A stretch of 64,000 nt of DNA, from the NCBI GenBank assembly GCA_002839445.1, contig PGYB01000014.1, forward strand, positions 1 to 64,000, read 5' to 3'. Made by a program: the position numbers and the translations under genes. The notes under the pieces were generated by a model. It worked only from the letters and a program-made list of their open reading frames with translations. It searched no databases and was not told the origin of the DNA. Below are positions 8,708-16,946 of this stretch, one piece after another (position 1 is the stretch's first letter; every line of letters starts with the position of its first letter). This stretch comes from Candidatus Riflebacteria bacterium HGW-Riflebacteria-1. Its GTDB lineage: Bacteria; Muiribacteriota; Ozemobacteria; Ozemobacterales; Ozemobacteraceae.

Positions 8708-9281
8708 ACGCTACCGTCCGGATGAAGAGATTCCGGCGCGCGACTGCCTGAACAAGCGAAAGCTGGCGAAATATTTCAACCGGGAAATCTCGGCATGTGT
8801 TGTCGTCGTCTCGCATCTTCTCGCTGATGAAGAGATTCCGGCCCAGACTCCGTTTTACTTTGGCAAGGGAACCGTCGAATATGAAGATTTCGGTCTGTCA
8901 TCGGTGGTTGAATCCTGTGTTGACGAGTCCGGGCGTTTTTCGCAGCAGAATTTTGTCGAGCGCGGCATGTCGAGCCTTTCGCCGCTGACCCAGTTCAAGG
9001 TGTTATATAACATGCCCCTTTCGTTCATAGCGATTGACCGCGGACTGGTCGGTGATAATTCGATTATCTACGGTTCAGCAGCCGGTCTGCTGCTTCAGGC
9101 GAAGCACTGCGATTTTCCCGGAAGAATGCTGCTTGGCGCCAGCAAAGTGCATGCCGATGCCGTGATTGAAGTTGGCTTTGCCCTTTGTGAACGCCGCGAG
9201 ATCACTACAGAAACATTCATGCGGCAGGATTGCGAAGCGATAGAACTGTTTCGCTTATGGCACTCAGGAAGCGCGACATGA
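8691..9281 (+). CDS. Half-size ketosynthase-like protein (chain-length-factor type)
   Basis: A 196-aa protein resembling the short beta-ketoacyl-synthase-like domain found beside full ketosynthases in aryl polyene clusters (PF13723 type). The pattern is SPLTQFKVLYNMPLSFIAID followed by an IYGSAAGLLLQAKH helix and MLLGASKVHADAVIEVGFAL. It has no active-site Cys-His-His set, so it is probably not catalytic by itself. It may pair with the complete ketosynthase encoded next (ATGA overlap), as chain-length factors do. The function is inferred from this resemblance and gene order. Confidence 0.65.
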   Translation: MKTVFERYRPDEEIPARDCLNKRKLAKYFNREISACVVVVSHLLADEEIPAQTPFYFGKGTVEYEDFGLSSVVESCVDESGRFSQQNFVERGMSSLSPLTQFKVLYNMPLSFIAIDRGLVGDNSIIYGSAAGLLLQAKHCDFPGRMLLGASKVHADAVIEVGFALCERREITTETFMRQDCEAIELFRLWHSGSAT

Positions 9282-10477
9282 ACAAAGTTTACATCACGGC
9301 CGCCGCTGCCTTTGCCCCTTCCGGTACCAGTGTCGACGAAATATTTGCCGGTATTGCGCTGGCAAATAGTGCTACCGCAAGACTCGAATCGTTCAATGTC
9401 GATCATTTTCCCGTCAGCCATGGCGGCGAAGTCAGGCATGACGGCGAAGTCGTGTTAACGCCTGCCGGCACCGACAGAAAGTCATTCTTTATCGAACAGG
9501 CCGTCGGGCAGGTCATTGAGATGTCTGATCTCAGCCGCTATGCGCCAGAAAAGAGACAGATTCATCTCGGAACCGGCATCGATTATTTTGATATCGAAAA
9601 CTATGTCAACAGCAGTCGCGCGCTAACTGGAGAATGGCAGGCGGATTGCGCCCATTCTCATCTCGCAGTAAAAAGGCTGGCGGAAAAATACGATCTGAAA
9701 GGCGGGCAATCAGCCAATGTCGCCGCCTGCGTCGCTTCGACCCAGTCTATCGGGCTTGCCTGCAGAATCGTGCGCTCTGACCCTGCCACTGCGGTTGTCA
9801 GCGGCGGTTACGATTCGATGCTGTGTCATCTTCATTATCTGGGCTTCTATAAGCTGGGTGCTTTATCAGACTGGACGGGAGACCCGTCTCAGGCCTGCCG
9901 GCCATTTGATAAGAACCGCCGTGGTCTGGTGCTTGGCGAGGGCGCGGTTGCGTTTCTGCTCGAAAGTTCTGCCAAAGCTGTGCCAGAACGCATTCTTGCT
10001 GAAATCTGCGGCTACAGCTCGACAATGGATGCCTGGCTGGTCACAGACCCTGATCCGAGCGGTGAGCAACTGGCTCGCGCCGCCCTGCAGGCTATAAGCG
10101 AGGCCGGGATTACACCGGATCAGATCGACTGTGTTCATCTGCACGGCACCGGAACTCACAAAAACGCGCCGGCAGAGGCAAGCGCCATGAAGCGCATTTT
10201 CTCTGACCGATATGCTGAAATACCGGTATATTCAATGAAGGGACAGATCGGCCATCTGATTGGCGCCTGCGGTGCCATGGAAATTCTTGCGGTTATCTGG
10301 TCAATGCAGAATGGCAAGGTTCCGGTAACTGTTAACTATGATGAACCCGATCCCGAGGTTGGGCTCAATGTTATCAGAGGCAGGCCGCTCGATCTCGATA
10401 TAAAGTATGTTCTTAAGCTCAATGCCGCTTTTGGCGGGCAGAATACTGCGATAGTAATGAGGCGTTTCGATGCGTAA
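9278..10477 (+). CDS. Beta-ketoacyl-ACP synthase (FabF-like)
   Basis: A 399-aa thiolase-fold condensing enzyme. The catalytic triad is visible as Cys151 (NVAACVASTQSIG), His289 (HLHGTGTHKNAP) and His326 (KGQIGHLIGACGAMEI), with the glycine-rich C-terminal AAFGGQNTAIV. It catalyses decarboxylative elongation of an ACP-bound acyl chain. ATG 9278 is chosen because it overlaps the previous stop as ATGA; an upstream in-frame ATG at 9230 lies inside the previous gene. The length matches FabF/KAS II. The CHH triad and cluster context suggest a dedicated type II fatty-acid or polyketide line. Confidence 0.92.
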   Translation: MNKVYITAAAAFAPSGTSVDEIFAGIALANSATARLESFNVDHFPVSHGGEVRHDGEVVLTPAGTDRKSFFIEQAVGQVIEMSDLSRYAPEKRQIHLGTGIDYFDIENYVNSSRALTGEWQADCAHSHLAVKRLAEKYDLKGGQSANVAACVASTQSIGLACRIVRSDPATAVVSGGYDSMLCHLHYLGFYKLGALSDWTGDPSQACRPFDKNRRGLVLGEGAVAFLLESSAKAVPERILAEICGYSSTMDAWLVTDPDPSGEQLARAALQAISEAGITPDQIDCVHLHGTGTHKNAPAEASAMKRIFSDRYAEIPVYSMKGQIGHLIGACGAMEILAVIWSMQNGKVPVTVNYDEPDPEVGLNVIRGRPLDLDIKYVLKLNAAFGGQNTAIVMRRFDA

Positions 10478-11189
10478 AATTTTGCTGACCGGTGCCAGTT
10501 CAGAGATTGGCGCGGCTATATGCCGCAAAATCGCGGAGTCTGATGACGAAATTATCCTGCATGGTTTCAGAAATGTCGAGGCTCTCGAACAACTGCGAGA
10601 TGAGCTGCCATGCCGCAAAACCGTAATTTCTGCCGGCAATCTCGCTGATTCCGGTTATTTATCTGATCTGATTAAAGCAGCCGAGGGCTGCGATGTTCTG
10701 GTAAACTGCGCGGCAGCTACGCTTTCTGCGCCACTGGCACAGATGTCTGATGCCGAAATCGACCTGATGATAAGCGTCAATCTGCTGGCAATGATCAGGC
10801 TGTGCCGGGAGGTTGTTCCTGGAATGCTGGCCCGAAGAAAAGGTTCGATTCTCAATATTTCGTCGGTGGCGGCTTCGCGCGGAGTGCGCGGCCAAACCGT
10901 TTATGCCGGCACCAAGGGATTTATTGAATCATTCACGCGTTCACTCGCCGCTGAGTGCAGTCGAAAGGGTGTCAGGGTCAACTGTATCGCTCCCGGCCCG
11001 ATTGACGCCGGCAGTCTGAAGGGTCTGCTCAGCTATACCGGTGACGAGGTCAAAAAGAATGTCGCGCTCAATCGACTGGGCAAGCCCGAAGAAGTTGCTG
11101 CCGTCGCCGCATTTCTTCTCAGCGAAAGCGCCTCGTTCATTGTCGGTGAAGTGGTGCATGTCAACGGGGGCTTCATGTATGGATTGTAA
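10470..11189 (+). CDS. SDR reductase, FabG-like 3-oxoacyl-ACP reductase
   Basis: A 239-aa short-chain dehydrogenase. The nucleotide-binding motif is TGASSEIG near the N-terminus, followed by a VNCAAAT strand and Ser131/Tyr145/Lys149 (NISSVAAS, YAGTK). The closing GEVVHVNGGF is typical of FabG. It should reduce beta-keto groups on the ACP substrate with NAD(P)H. It overlaps the ketosynthase by 8 bases and the following flavoprotein by 11 bases. It is one of two FabG-like genes in the cluster, so the two may act at different positions or on different substrates. Confidence 0.88.
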   Translation: MRKILLTGASSEIGAAICRKIAESDDEIILHGFRNVEALEQLRDELPCRKTVISAGNLADSGYLSDLIKAAEGCDVLVNCAAATLSAPLAQMSDAEIDLMISVNLLAMIRLCREVVPGMLARRKGSILNISSVAASRGVRGQTVYAGTKGFIESFTRSLAAECSRKGVRVNCIAPGPIDAGSLKGLLSYTGDEVKKNVALNRLGKPEEVAAVAAFLLSESASFIVGEVVHVNGGFMYGL

Positions 11190-11775
11190 TTTTGCGCAAT
11201 ATGAGGCGCTCAAAAATATCGCTCAGGCCCGCAAAAGTTGTCGGACATTTTCCGCCAGGCCTCTGCCAGAAGACCTGGTTCAGAAGGTTCTCGACGTTGC
11301 CATGCTGTCGCCTTATGCTTCCGGTCGCAAAAACTGGGCGGTAAAAGCGATCAGCGACAGGGCTGCCATTGCAAACGCTGCTGATCTGGTGCAGGCTCAT
11401 TGCGAGACCTTGTCGACAGATGTCAGAGAAGACATGCGCGCCGCCTTCAAGGACTACGCCGAAAACTTTGTCGCGTTCAGAACAGCTCCAGTGCTGCTGG
11501 TGACCGAGTTTCGCGTTACGCCTGCGCTGTCGCTGATGACCGGCGGAAACCAGGAGATTGTTCGCTGGGAAAGAGAGAATTTTATCAAGTCGATTTCGTG
11601 CGTGAGCATGCTGATTCTGCTTGCCGCCGAATCATTGCAGCTCGGCGCCTGCTGCATGACCGGGCCTCTGCTGGCGCATGACGGGCTTGCCCGCTTGTTT
11701 AAAGTCAGGGAATCAAGAGAAATCGGGGCTTTGCTGGCGCTCGGTTACAAGTCACAGGAGAATAACAATGGTTGA
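11179..11775 (+). CDS. Nitroreductase-family flavoprotein
   Basis: A 198-aa protein of the FMN-dependent nitroreductase fold. It has RKSCRTFSARPLPEDLVQKV (the R-S-x-R-x-F family start), then SPYASGRKNWAV, and a C-terminal LGACCMTGPLL with an EIGALLALGY strand. Family members transfer hydride or do oxidations on varied substrates. Here, between ketoreductase and carrier protein genes, it could act as an enoyl-reductase-like or dehydrogenating enzyme on the acyl chain (inference). The ATG at 11179 lies inside the upstream gene's end; the frame also opens further upstream but without family sequence. It overlaps the ACP gene by 8 bases. Confidence 0.82.
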   Translation: MDCNFAQYEALKNIAQARKSCRTFSARPLPEDLVQKVLDVAMLSPYASGRKNWAVKAISDRAAIANAADLVQAHCETLSTDVREDMRAAFKDYAENFVAFRTAPVLLVTEFRVTPALSLMTGGNQEIVRWERENFIKSISCVSMLILLAAESLQLGACCMTGPLLAHDGLARLFKVRESREIGALLALGYKSQENNNG

Positions 11776-12142
11776 ACAAAACCTTCGCGAGCTGCTGCTG
11801 CCGGTACTTGATCTCGATTCGGTCGATGAAATCGGGCCGGATTCATCGCTGGTCAGCGATCTTGGCGCTGACAGCATCGATTTCGTCGAGATCGTCTATC
11901 TTGTCGAAAAGAATTTTGGCGTTGTGCTTAAAACCAGCCAGATCATCGTAGCCGGAACTGACCCTGACGATCTGTTCGCCGACGAAAGGCTGACCGTCGC
12001 CGGTGCCGCATTGATTACCAAAAATCTCAAGGCTGAAACCGGCCGATATCGTGAAGGCATGACCCGCGTCGAACTTTTTCGGGTTCTTACGGTGCGCGAT
12101 CTGGCACGGGTAATCGAGCTGAAAATGGCAGAGAAGGCCTGA
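11768..12142 (+). CDS. Acyl carrier protein
   Basis: A 124-aa protein. The phosphopantetheine attachment motif is DLGADSIDFVEIV with Ser36, followed by the usual helix-II acidic face (VEIVYLVEKNFGV). At about 124 residues it is longer than FabC-type ACPs (about 80), with an extension of roughly 40 residues (FADERLTVAGAALITKNLKA) between helix II and the closing DLARVIELKM helix. A dedicated ACP with extra sequence suits an orthogonal pathway. ATG 11768 overlaps the flavoprotein gene; AGGAG lies 7 bases upstream. Confidence 0.9.
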   Translation: MVEQNLRELLLPVLDLDSVDEIGPDSSLVSDLGADSIDFVEIVYLVEKNFGVVLKTSQIIVAGTDPDDLFADERLTVAGAALITKNLKAETGRYREGMTRVELFRVLTVRDLARVIELKMAEKA

Positions 12143-12143
12143 T

Positions 12144-12866
12144 ATGTTGAAAGGTAAAACCGTATTTATTACCGGAGGAACCGGATATATCGGAAGCGAG
12201 CTGGTGAGAACCTTTGCCGGTTACGGTGCCCGGGTCATTTTTTCTTTCAATCGTGGCGCTGACAAGGCTGAAAAGCTGACAGGCGAAGTCGCCGGCAGTG
12301 AATCAGTAAAAATGAACATGCGCGATGTCAAAGAGATCACGCATGTCGTTGAGCAGCTTTATGCCAGGCACGAAAAGATAGACATTCTGGTTAACAATGC
12401 TGCGATAAGCCAGGTTATGCCTCTGGCGATGCTTGACGAAGACGATGTCGATGAAGTTCTCGCCGTTAACATGAAGGGGCTGATTTTTGTGACCAAGGCG
12501 GTTGTTCGCGGCATGATCCGCAACAAGTCAGGCGTGATAATCAATATGGGATCGATTGCGGGGCAGCGAATTCTTGATGTGCCCCTGACTTATGCGATGA
12601 CCAAAGCCGCGGTCAATGGTATGACATTTTCTCTGGCGGCAGAATTGAAGCGTTTCAACATTCGTGTCAACTCGGTGATTCCTGGTTTGCTGGCCGGAGG
12701 CGTTGCCAGGGCGGTGCCTGACGACCTGCGCGATGACTTTATCAAACATTGTGCGGTGGGCCGCGCCGGAACTGCTGCCGATATTGCTGAGCTGGCAGCG
12801 TTTCTGGCCTCAGACAAAGCTTCGTATATCAATGGTCAGAACATAGCTTCTGACGGAGGAATCTGA
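12144..12866 (+). CDS. Second SDR reductase, FabG-like
   Basis: A 240-aa short-chain dehydrogenase: TGGTGYIG cofactor loop, ILVNNAAI strand, Ser137 (NMGSIAG), Tyr150 and Lys154 (YAMTKAA), and the C-terminal INGQNIASDGGI. It is close to FabG in length and layout but clearly different from the reductase at 10470, so it is not a recent duplicate. It starts one base after the ACP stop. It probably reduces a keto group on the ACP-bound intermediate, or another position of the product. Confidence 0.88.
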   Translation: MLKGKTVFITGGTGYIGSELVRTFAGYGARVIFSFNRGADKAEKLTGEVAGSESVKMNMRDVKEITHVVEQLYARHEKIDILVNNAAISQVMPLAMLDEDDVDEVLAVNMKGLIFVTKAVVRGMIRNKSGVIINMGSIAGQRILDVPLTYAMTKAAVNGMTFSLAAELKRFNIRVNSVIPGLLAGGVARAVPDDLRDDFIKHCAVGRAGTAADIAELAAFLASDKASYINGQNIASDGGI

Positions 12867-12870
12867 GCTG

Positions 12871-14262
12871 ATGGCCGAGACTCTGATTCGTTCGACCAGC
12901 GCCTGGTGCAATATCTGCGGGCAGGTTGAGCACGCCGCGATTGTTGAACGCAAAGGTTCGGTATACATGGAGCGTTTTTGCCCTGCTGGCGTGCAATCAG
13001 AGATAATCGCCGAGAGCTACGCCTGGTATGCCGAAAGAATCAATCAGCCGCATGTTGCGACTTCGGTTGCATCGCCTGTTCCCTGTCGCCAGGGCTGTCC
13101 GCTCGATTGCGGGCCTTGTGAATGGCACACCAATGGTCTCAGGCTGCCGGTTTTTTCGATAACCAACGACTGTAATCTCAATTGCCCGAAATGCTTCACC
13201 TTCAATCGGCCGGATCTTCGTTACTACAAGTCGGTCGAAGAAACCCGCGCGATTATTAAGGGTATCATTGACGCTTCCGGCGGCGTTCAGCTGATAAACC
13301 TGACCGGAGGCGAGCCGACTCTGCACCCCGATCTCTTCGCCATCATCGAAGCCTGCAAAAATGCGAACATCGGGCGCATTACCATGAATACAAACGGTAT
13401 CAGAATCGCTCAGGACTTCGAATTCGCCAGAAAAATAAAAGAGTCGGGCGTGCAGCTGGTTTTCAATCTCGACACTCTCGACCCCGAAACCAGCGTTCTG
13501 ATGTATGGCAAGGATATAACTGACCTTAAACTGCAGGCACTTGCGACAATCGAACAGCTCGACATTCCGACGACGATTCTGCTGGTGGCGGCTCTGGGAG
13601 TTAACGAAAAAGAGGTTGCCCGGCTTACGCGAGCCTGGATAGGCAAAAGCTTTGTGCGCAGCGTTACCATTCAGAATATGACTTTTACAGGGAAAAATGG
13701 TGCCGGTTTTGAGCCGAAAAGACGCCTGCCGATCGATCAGATGGAGCGCCTGCTCTGCGAAGAAGAAGGCTTTGCCCGCGAAGACTTTTTCCCGCTGGGC
13801 TCTTATCATCCGCTTTGTTACAGCGTTGCCTACTATGTTTATTATGGCGACCGCCTGGTTTCTCTCGCGAACATCCTTGACCGCCGGCGCTTGTCGGAGC
13901 TCACTGCCGGCAACTATCTGCTCGAACCCGATCGTCGGTTTTCGATGGATTTCCTTGAAGGATTGAACCGGTTATGGGCTGAAAATGGCGATGAGGATAT
14001 GCTGATGCATTTTAAGCGGCTTATTCGTCAGGTTTATGCAGACAATCATGATCTGCCCGATGAAGACCGGCGAAGACAGCTGGAAAGCCTGGTTAAGATG
14101 GTATACATTCACCCACACATGGACGCTGACAACTTTGATCTCGACAGAGTATCGCGTTGTGGCGATCTCGTGCCCGATGAAACTGGCAATATGATTCCTG
14201 CCTGCTCTTATAATCTTTTATATCGCCAGAAAGACCCGAGATTCTGGGTGGAGCCATTATGA
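12871..14262 (+). CDS. Tes-like radical SAM protein 1
   Basis: A 463-aa protein. Three cysteine regions are seen in order: a rubredoxin-like N-terminus (C13-x2-C16 ... C37), a C72/C76/C80/C83 group (CRQGCPLDCGPCEWH) and the radical SAM CX3CX2C at 101-108 (CNLNCPKC), then LTGGEPTLHPDL. The C-terminus has IHPHMDADNFDLDRVSRC and MIPACSYN. This architecture, including the H-x-MD-x3-FD-x2-R-x3-C tail, is the one I recall for the MJ0619/Tes family and its bacterial relatives, which make carbon-carbon bonds between lipid tails. Its presence in a fatty-acid-type cluster supports action on acyl chains; the exact reaction is unknown. It overlaps the next gene by ATGA. Confidence 0.85.
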   Translation: MAETLIRSTSAWCNICGQVEHAAIVERKGSVYMERFCPAGVQSEIIAESYAWYAERINQPHVATSVASPVPCRQGCPLDCGPCEWHTNGLRLPVFSITNDCNLNCPKCFTFNRPDLRYYKSVEETRAIIKGIIDASGGVQLINLTGGEPTLHPDLFAIIEACKNANIGRITMNTNGIRIAQDFEFARKIKESGVQLVFNLDTLDPETSVLMYGKDITDLKLQALATIEQLDIPTTILLVAALGVNEKEVARLTRAWIGKSFVRSVTIQNMTFTGKNGAGFEPKRRLPIDQMERLLCEEEGFAREDFFPLGSYHPLCYSVAYYVYYGDRLVSLANILDRRRLSELTAGNYLLEPDRRFSMDFLEGLNRLWAENGDEDMLMHFKRLIRQVYADNHDLPDEDRRRQLESLVKMVYIHPHMDADNFDLDRVSRCGDLVPDETGNMIPACSYNLLYRQKDPRFWVEPL

Positions 14263-15656
14263 AGAAAGACGAAAGCAAACTGGTTTACTCGCAGACAATG
14301 GCTGTCTGCCCAACTTGCCTGCGCAAGGTGCGGGCCAGAATAATCGAAGTCGCTGGCAAGGTTTTTCTCGAAAAATTCTGCCCTGAACACGGACTTTCGC
14401 AAGCTCTCATTTCTTCGGACTCAGACTGGTATCGTGCCAGCATGGCCTATATCAAGCCTTCTCAAAATCCGAAAGAAAAAAATGTTGCAGAGTTTGTCGG
14501 TTGCCCCGAAAGCTGCGGTTATTGCCCGCAGCATCGCCAGCACGTCTGCCTTCCGGTCATCGAGATCACCGACAGTTGTGATTTGTCGTGTCCAGTATGC
14601 TTGAAGAGATTTGATCGACCTTTTTCTTTGTCTGTCGATCAGTTTGCCGGAATTATCGACAATCTGCTGCATACAGAAGGGCGCATGGATGTGGTCAACA
14701 TCAGCGGCGGCGAGCCTTTGCTGCACCCTGATCTTGAAAAGATGATCCGGGTTGCGAAAGAGAAGGGCGTCGTGCAGCTTTCTGTGTCGACAAACGGTCT
14801 GGCTTTTCTTGATAATCCGGCACTGCGGCAGATGTTTCGTGAGACACGAACTATCGCGGCCCTGCAGTTCGATGGCTTCAAGCCAGAAACCTGGAAGTTC
14901 ATCAGAGGAGCTGATCTGGCTGCAGACAAGCTGAGGCTGATTGAACTGCTGGAGGCCGAAGGAGTCACTTACTCTCTGGTGGCCACGATTCTCAAAGGCG
15001 TCAATGATGACGAAATCCCCCGGATCAGCGACTTTTTCTTTGCTTCGCAGGCTGTTTCATTGATGTTTCAGCCGGTTACGTTCTCGGGAAGCGCCGCGAA
15101 TCTCGATACCGAGCTTCATCGCCTGACCATTCCCGATATTGTTCACGCAATCGAGGGTAGCAAGTATGCTGGAAAAGGCGATTTTAACCCGCTGCCATGC
15201 TCGCACTATTCATGTTTTGCGCTGTCTTATTATTTAAAGGTCTCTGCTGGCGAGTATTACAGTCTCAAGAATTTTCTCGGCCGCGACGATTACCTTGCCA
15301 TGATAGCCAACAAGACCCTGCCCGGGCTTGACAGTGAAGGTTATGACATGATGAAAAGCCGTCTTTACGAACTGTGGTCGGCGGCGGATTCAGGCACCAC
15401 ATCGGCCAGGCTGCTCGATCGCGTTAAAGCGATTCTAAAAAAACTCAACGAAGACCCTTCACCCGACGCCAGAATCAGCGCCGGTATTGATAACATGAAG
15501 GCCATTTTTATTCACCAGTTCATGGATGCTCATACTCTTGATTTTGGCCGCCTGATCAAATGCTGCAATCCTTATCCGATGCCGGGTGATCGCTTGATCC
15601 CGATCTGTGCGCAGAATGTTTTTGGTTCTCATCAGGCGTCAGGGAAGAATCCTTGA
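14259..15656 (+). CDS. Tes-like radical SAM protein 2
   Basis: A 465-aa paralogue of the preceding protein with the same plan: C17-x2-C20 and C41-x2-H44 (rubredoxin-like), C82/C86/C89 in GCPESCGYCPQH, radical SAM CX3CX2C at 107-114 (CDLSCPVC), ISGGEPLLHPDL, and a C-terminal IHQFMDAHTLDFGRLIKCC with LIPICAQN. The two differ throughout, so they have probably specialised (different chain, position or order of coupling) rather than being redundant. GGAG precedes the ATG, which overlaps the previous stop. Its 3' end overlaps the convergent B12 radical SAM gene by 18 bases. Confidence 0.85.
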   Translation: MKKDESKLVYSQTMAVCPTCLRKVRARIIEVAGKVFLEKFCPEHGLSQALISSDSDWYRASMAYIKPSQNPKEKNVAEFVGCPESCGYCPQHRQHVCLPVIEITDSCDLSCPVCLKRFDRPFSLSVDQFAGIIDNLLHTEGRMDVVNISGGEPLLHPDLEKMIRVAKEKGVVQLSVSTNGLAFLDNPALRQMFRETRTIAALQFDGFKPETWKFIRGADLAADKLRLIELLEAEGVTYSLVATILKGVNDDEIPRISDFFFASQAVSLMFQPVTFSGSAANLDTELHRLTIPDIVHAIEGSKYAGKGDFNPLPCSHYSCFALSYYLKVSAGEYYSLKNFLGRDDYLAMIANKTLPGLDSEGYDMMKSRLYELWSAADSGTTSARLLDRVKAILKKLNEDPSPDARISAGIDNMKAIFIHQFMDAHTLDFGRLIKCCNPYPMPGDRLIPICAQNVFGSHQASGKNP

Positions 15657-16946
15657 CTGGCGGTAGTTCCAGCCGATAGAGGCCAGAAAGCTCATCAGTT
15701 CGACCGAACCGGCGAATCTTGGATAGACTTTCCAGTTTTTCAGCATGCTGCGGTGGTGATAAAGACGATCGAGTCGTCGGTACAGCTTTACCACGCCATC
15801 TTCGAGCTGCTTTTCGCTCATCTGCCGGGGCCTGATGACCACGTGGTCCCAGTCGAAACTTGTCCAGTCATTGCCGATAATCCGGTTTTCTGCTCGGGTT
15901 TGTTCCAGAAATGGGGTTTGCGGGTAGGGAGTTAAAAAGTAAAATGTGTAAGAGTCGAGGCCCAGCATGCGAATCAACTCTTCTGTCTCTCTGAAAACGC
16001 CTGGCGCATCACTGTCGAAGCCAAAAATAAAGGTGCCGTCAACGAGAATGCGATGCTTGTGCAGCAGGTCGACCAGAGTTTTATACCTGTCGGTCTGGTT
16101 TTGATAGATTTTTTCTGCCTTGTTTGTCGCGTCACTGCCAGTCTGAAAGCCAATGCTGACAGAAAAACAGCCTGATCGCGCCATTGTGGCGATCAGTTCC
16201 TCGTCGTCGAAAATGTTGGAAGGCGCCTGTATCCACCAGTGTTTTTTCAGTTCTGTGATTTCTGACAACAGTGCCATTGTGTAATCGCGACTGCAAAACA
16301 TGTTGTCATCACAGAACAAAATGATGTTTGCTGCCACCGTCTGCAGCTCTTTGTAAACATCGCCGATATCCTTGAACACCAGGCCCCTTTTCGGCATGCA
16401 GTTCAGATAACAGAACCGGCAGCTGTTCAGGCAGCCTCTGGTTGTTTCGCAATAAGCGAGAGAGTTGTTGCGCGATCTGAAAAGGTCGCGGCGTGGGCTG
16501 GCCAGTTTGATTCCTTCCCAGACCGAGTCATAGCGACTTTGCAGCCGACCGGCGGAAAAATCTTCAAGCAGTTTTGGCCAGGTGTCTTCGGCGTAGCCGA
16601 CAACGATGCTGTCAGCGTGTCGGGCGCACTCTTCAGGTGTTAACCAGACGTGAACTCCGCCCATCACCACTTTTACACCGCTTGCCCGCATTTTGTCGGC
16701 AATTTCAAATGCGCGGGGGGCAACATAGGTGTTGACCGAGATGCCAACCAGGTCATATTTTGTCAGATCGCCGGGAACAGGCTCGATTGCTTCGTCGATG
16801 ATGGTAACCCGGTGCGGACTGCTGCAGGCGGCGACGACTCCGAGAGTGAGCGGATGAATGCGATTTTCATCGACCTTGATTTTTCTTCGATAGCCGTGGC
16901 TTTGCCAGCGCGGTTGTATGAGAAGAATCTCGAGCAGCTTCGTCAT
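15639..16946 (-). CDS. B12-binding radical SAM enzyme
   Basis: A 435-aa protein. Residues 5-130 form a Rossmann-like cobalamin-binding domain (LLIQPRW start, VVMGGVHVWLTPEECARHAD). Residues 165-390 form the radical SAM barrel with C172-x3-C176-x2-C179 (TTRGCLNSCRFCYL). Relatives include HpnP/HpnJ-type hopanoid enzymes and archaeal GDGT ring synthases, all acting on unactivated carbons of lipids, as well as many unrelated methylases. Convergent with radical SAM 2 and overlapping the methyltransferase gene by ATGA. It plausibly methylates or cyclises the product of the plus-strand genes (inference from position). Confidence 0.85.
   Translation of the reverse strand: MTKLLEILLIQPRWQSHGYRRKIKVDENRIHPLTLGVVAACSSPHRVTIIDEAIEPVPGDLTKYDLVGISVNTYVAPRAFEIADKMRASGVKVVMGGVHVWLTPEECARHADSIVVGYAEDTWPKLLEDFSAGRLQSRYDSVWEGIKLASPRRDLFRSRNNSLAYCETTRGCLNSCRFCYLNCMPKRGLVFKDIGDVYKELQTVAANIILFCDDNMFCSRDYTMALLSEITELKKHWWIQAPSNIFDDEELIATMARSGCFSVSIGFQTGSDATNKAEKIYQNQTDRYKTLVDLLHKHRILVDGTFIFGFDSDAPGVFRETEELIRMLGLDSYTFYFLTPYPQTPFLEQTRAENRIIGNDWTSFDWDHVVIRPRQMSEKQLEDGVVKLYRRLDRLYHHRSMLKNWKVYPRFAGSVELMSFLASIGWNYRQSRILP

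Noticed and set aside
12997..13809. 270-codon minus-strand frame opposite radical SAM 1
   Set aside because: Antisense shadow of a gene with clear Cys motifs; no family pattern.
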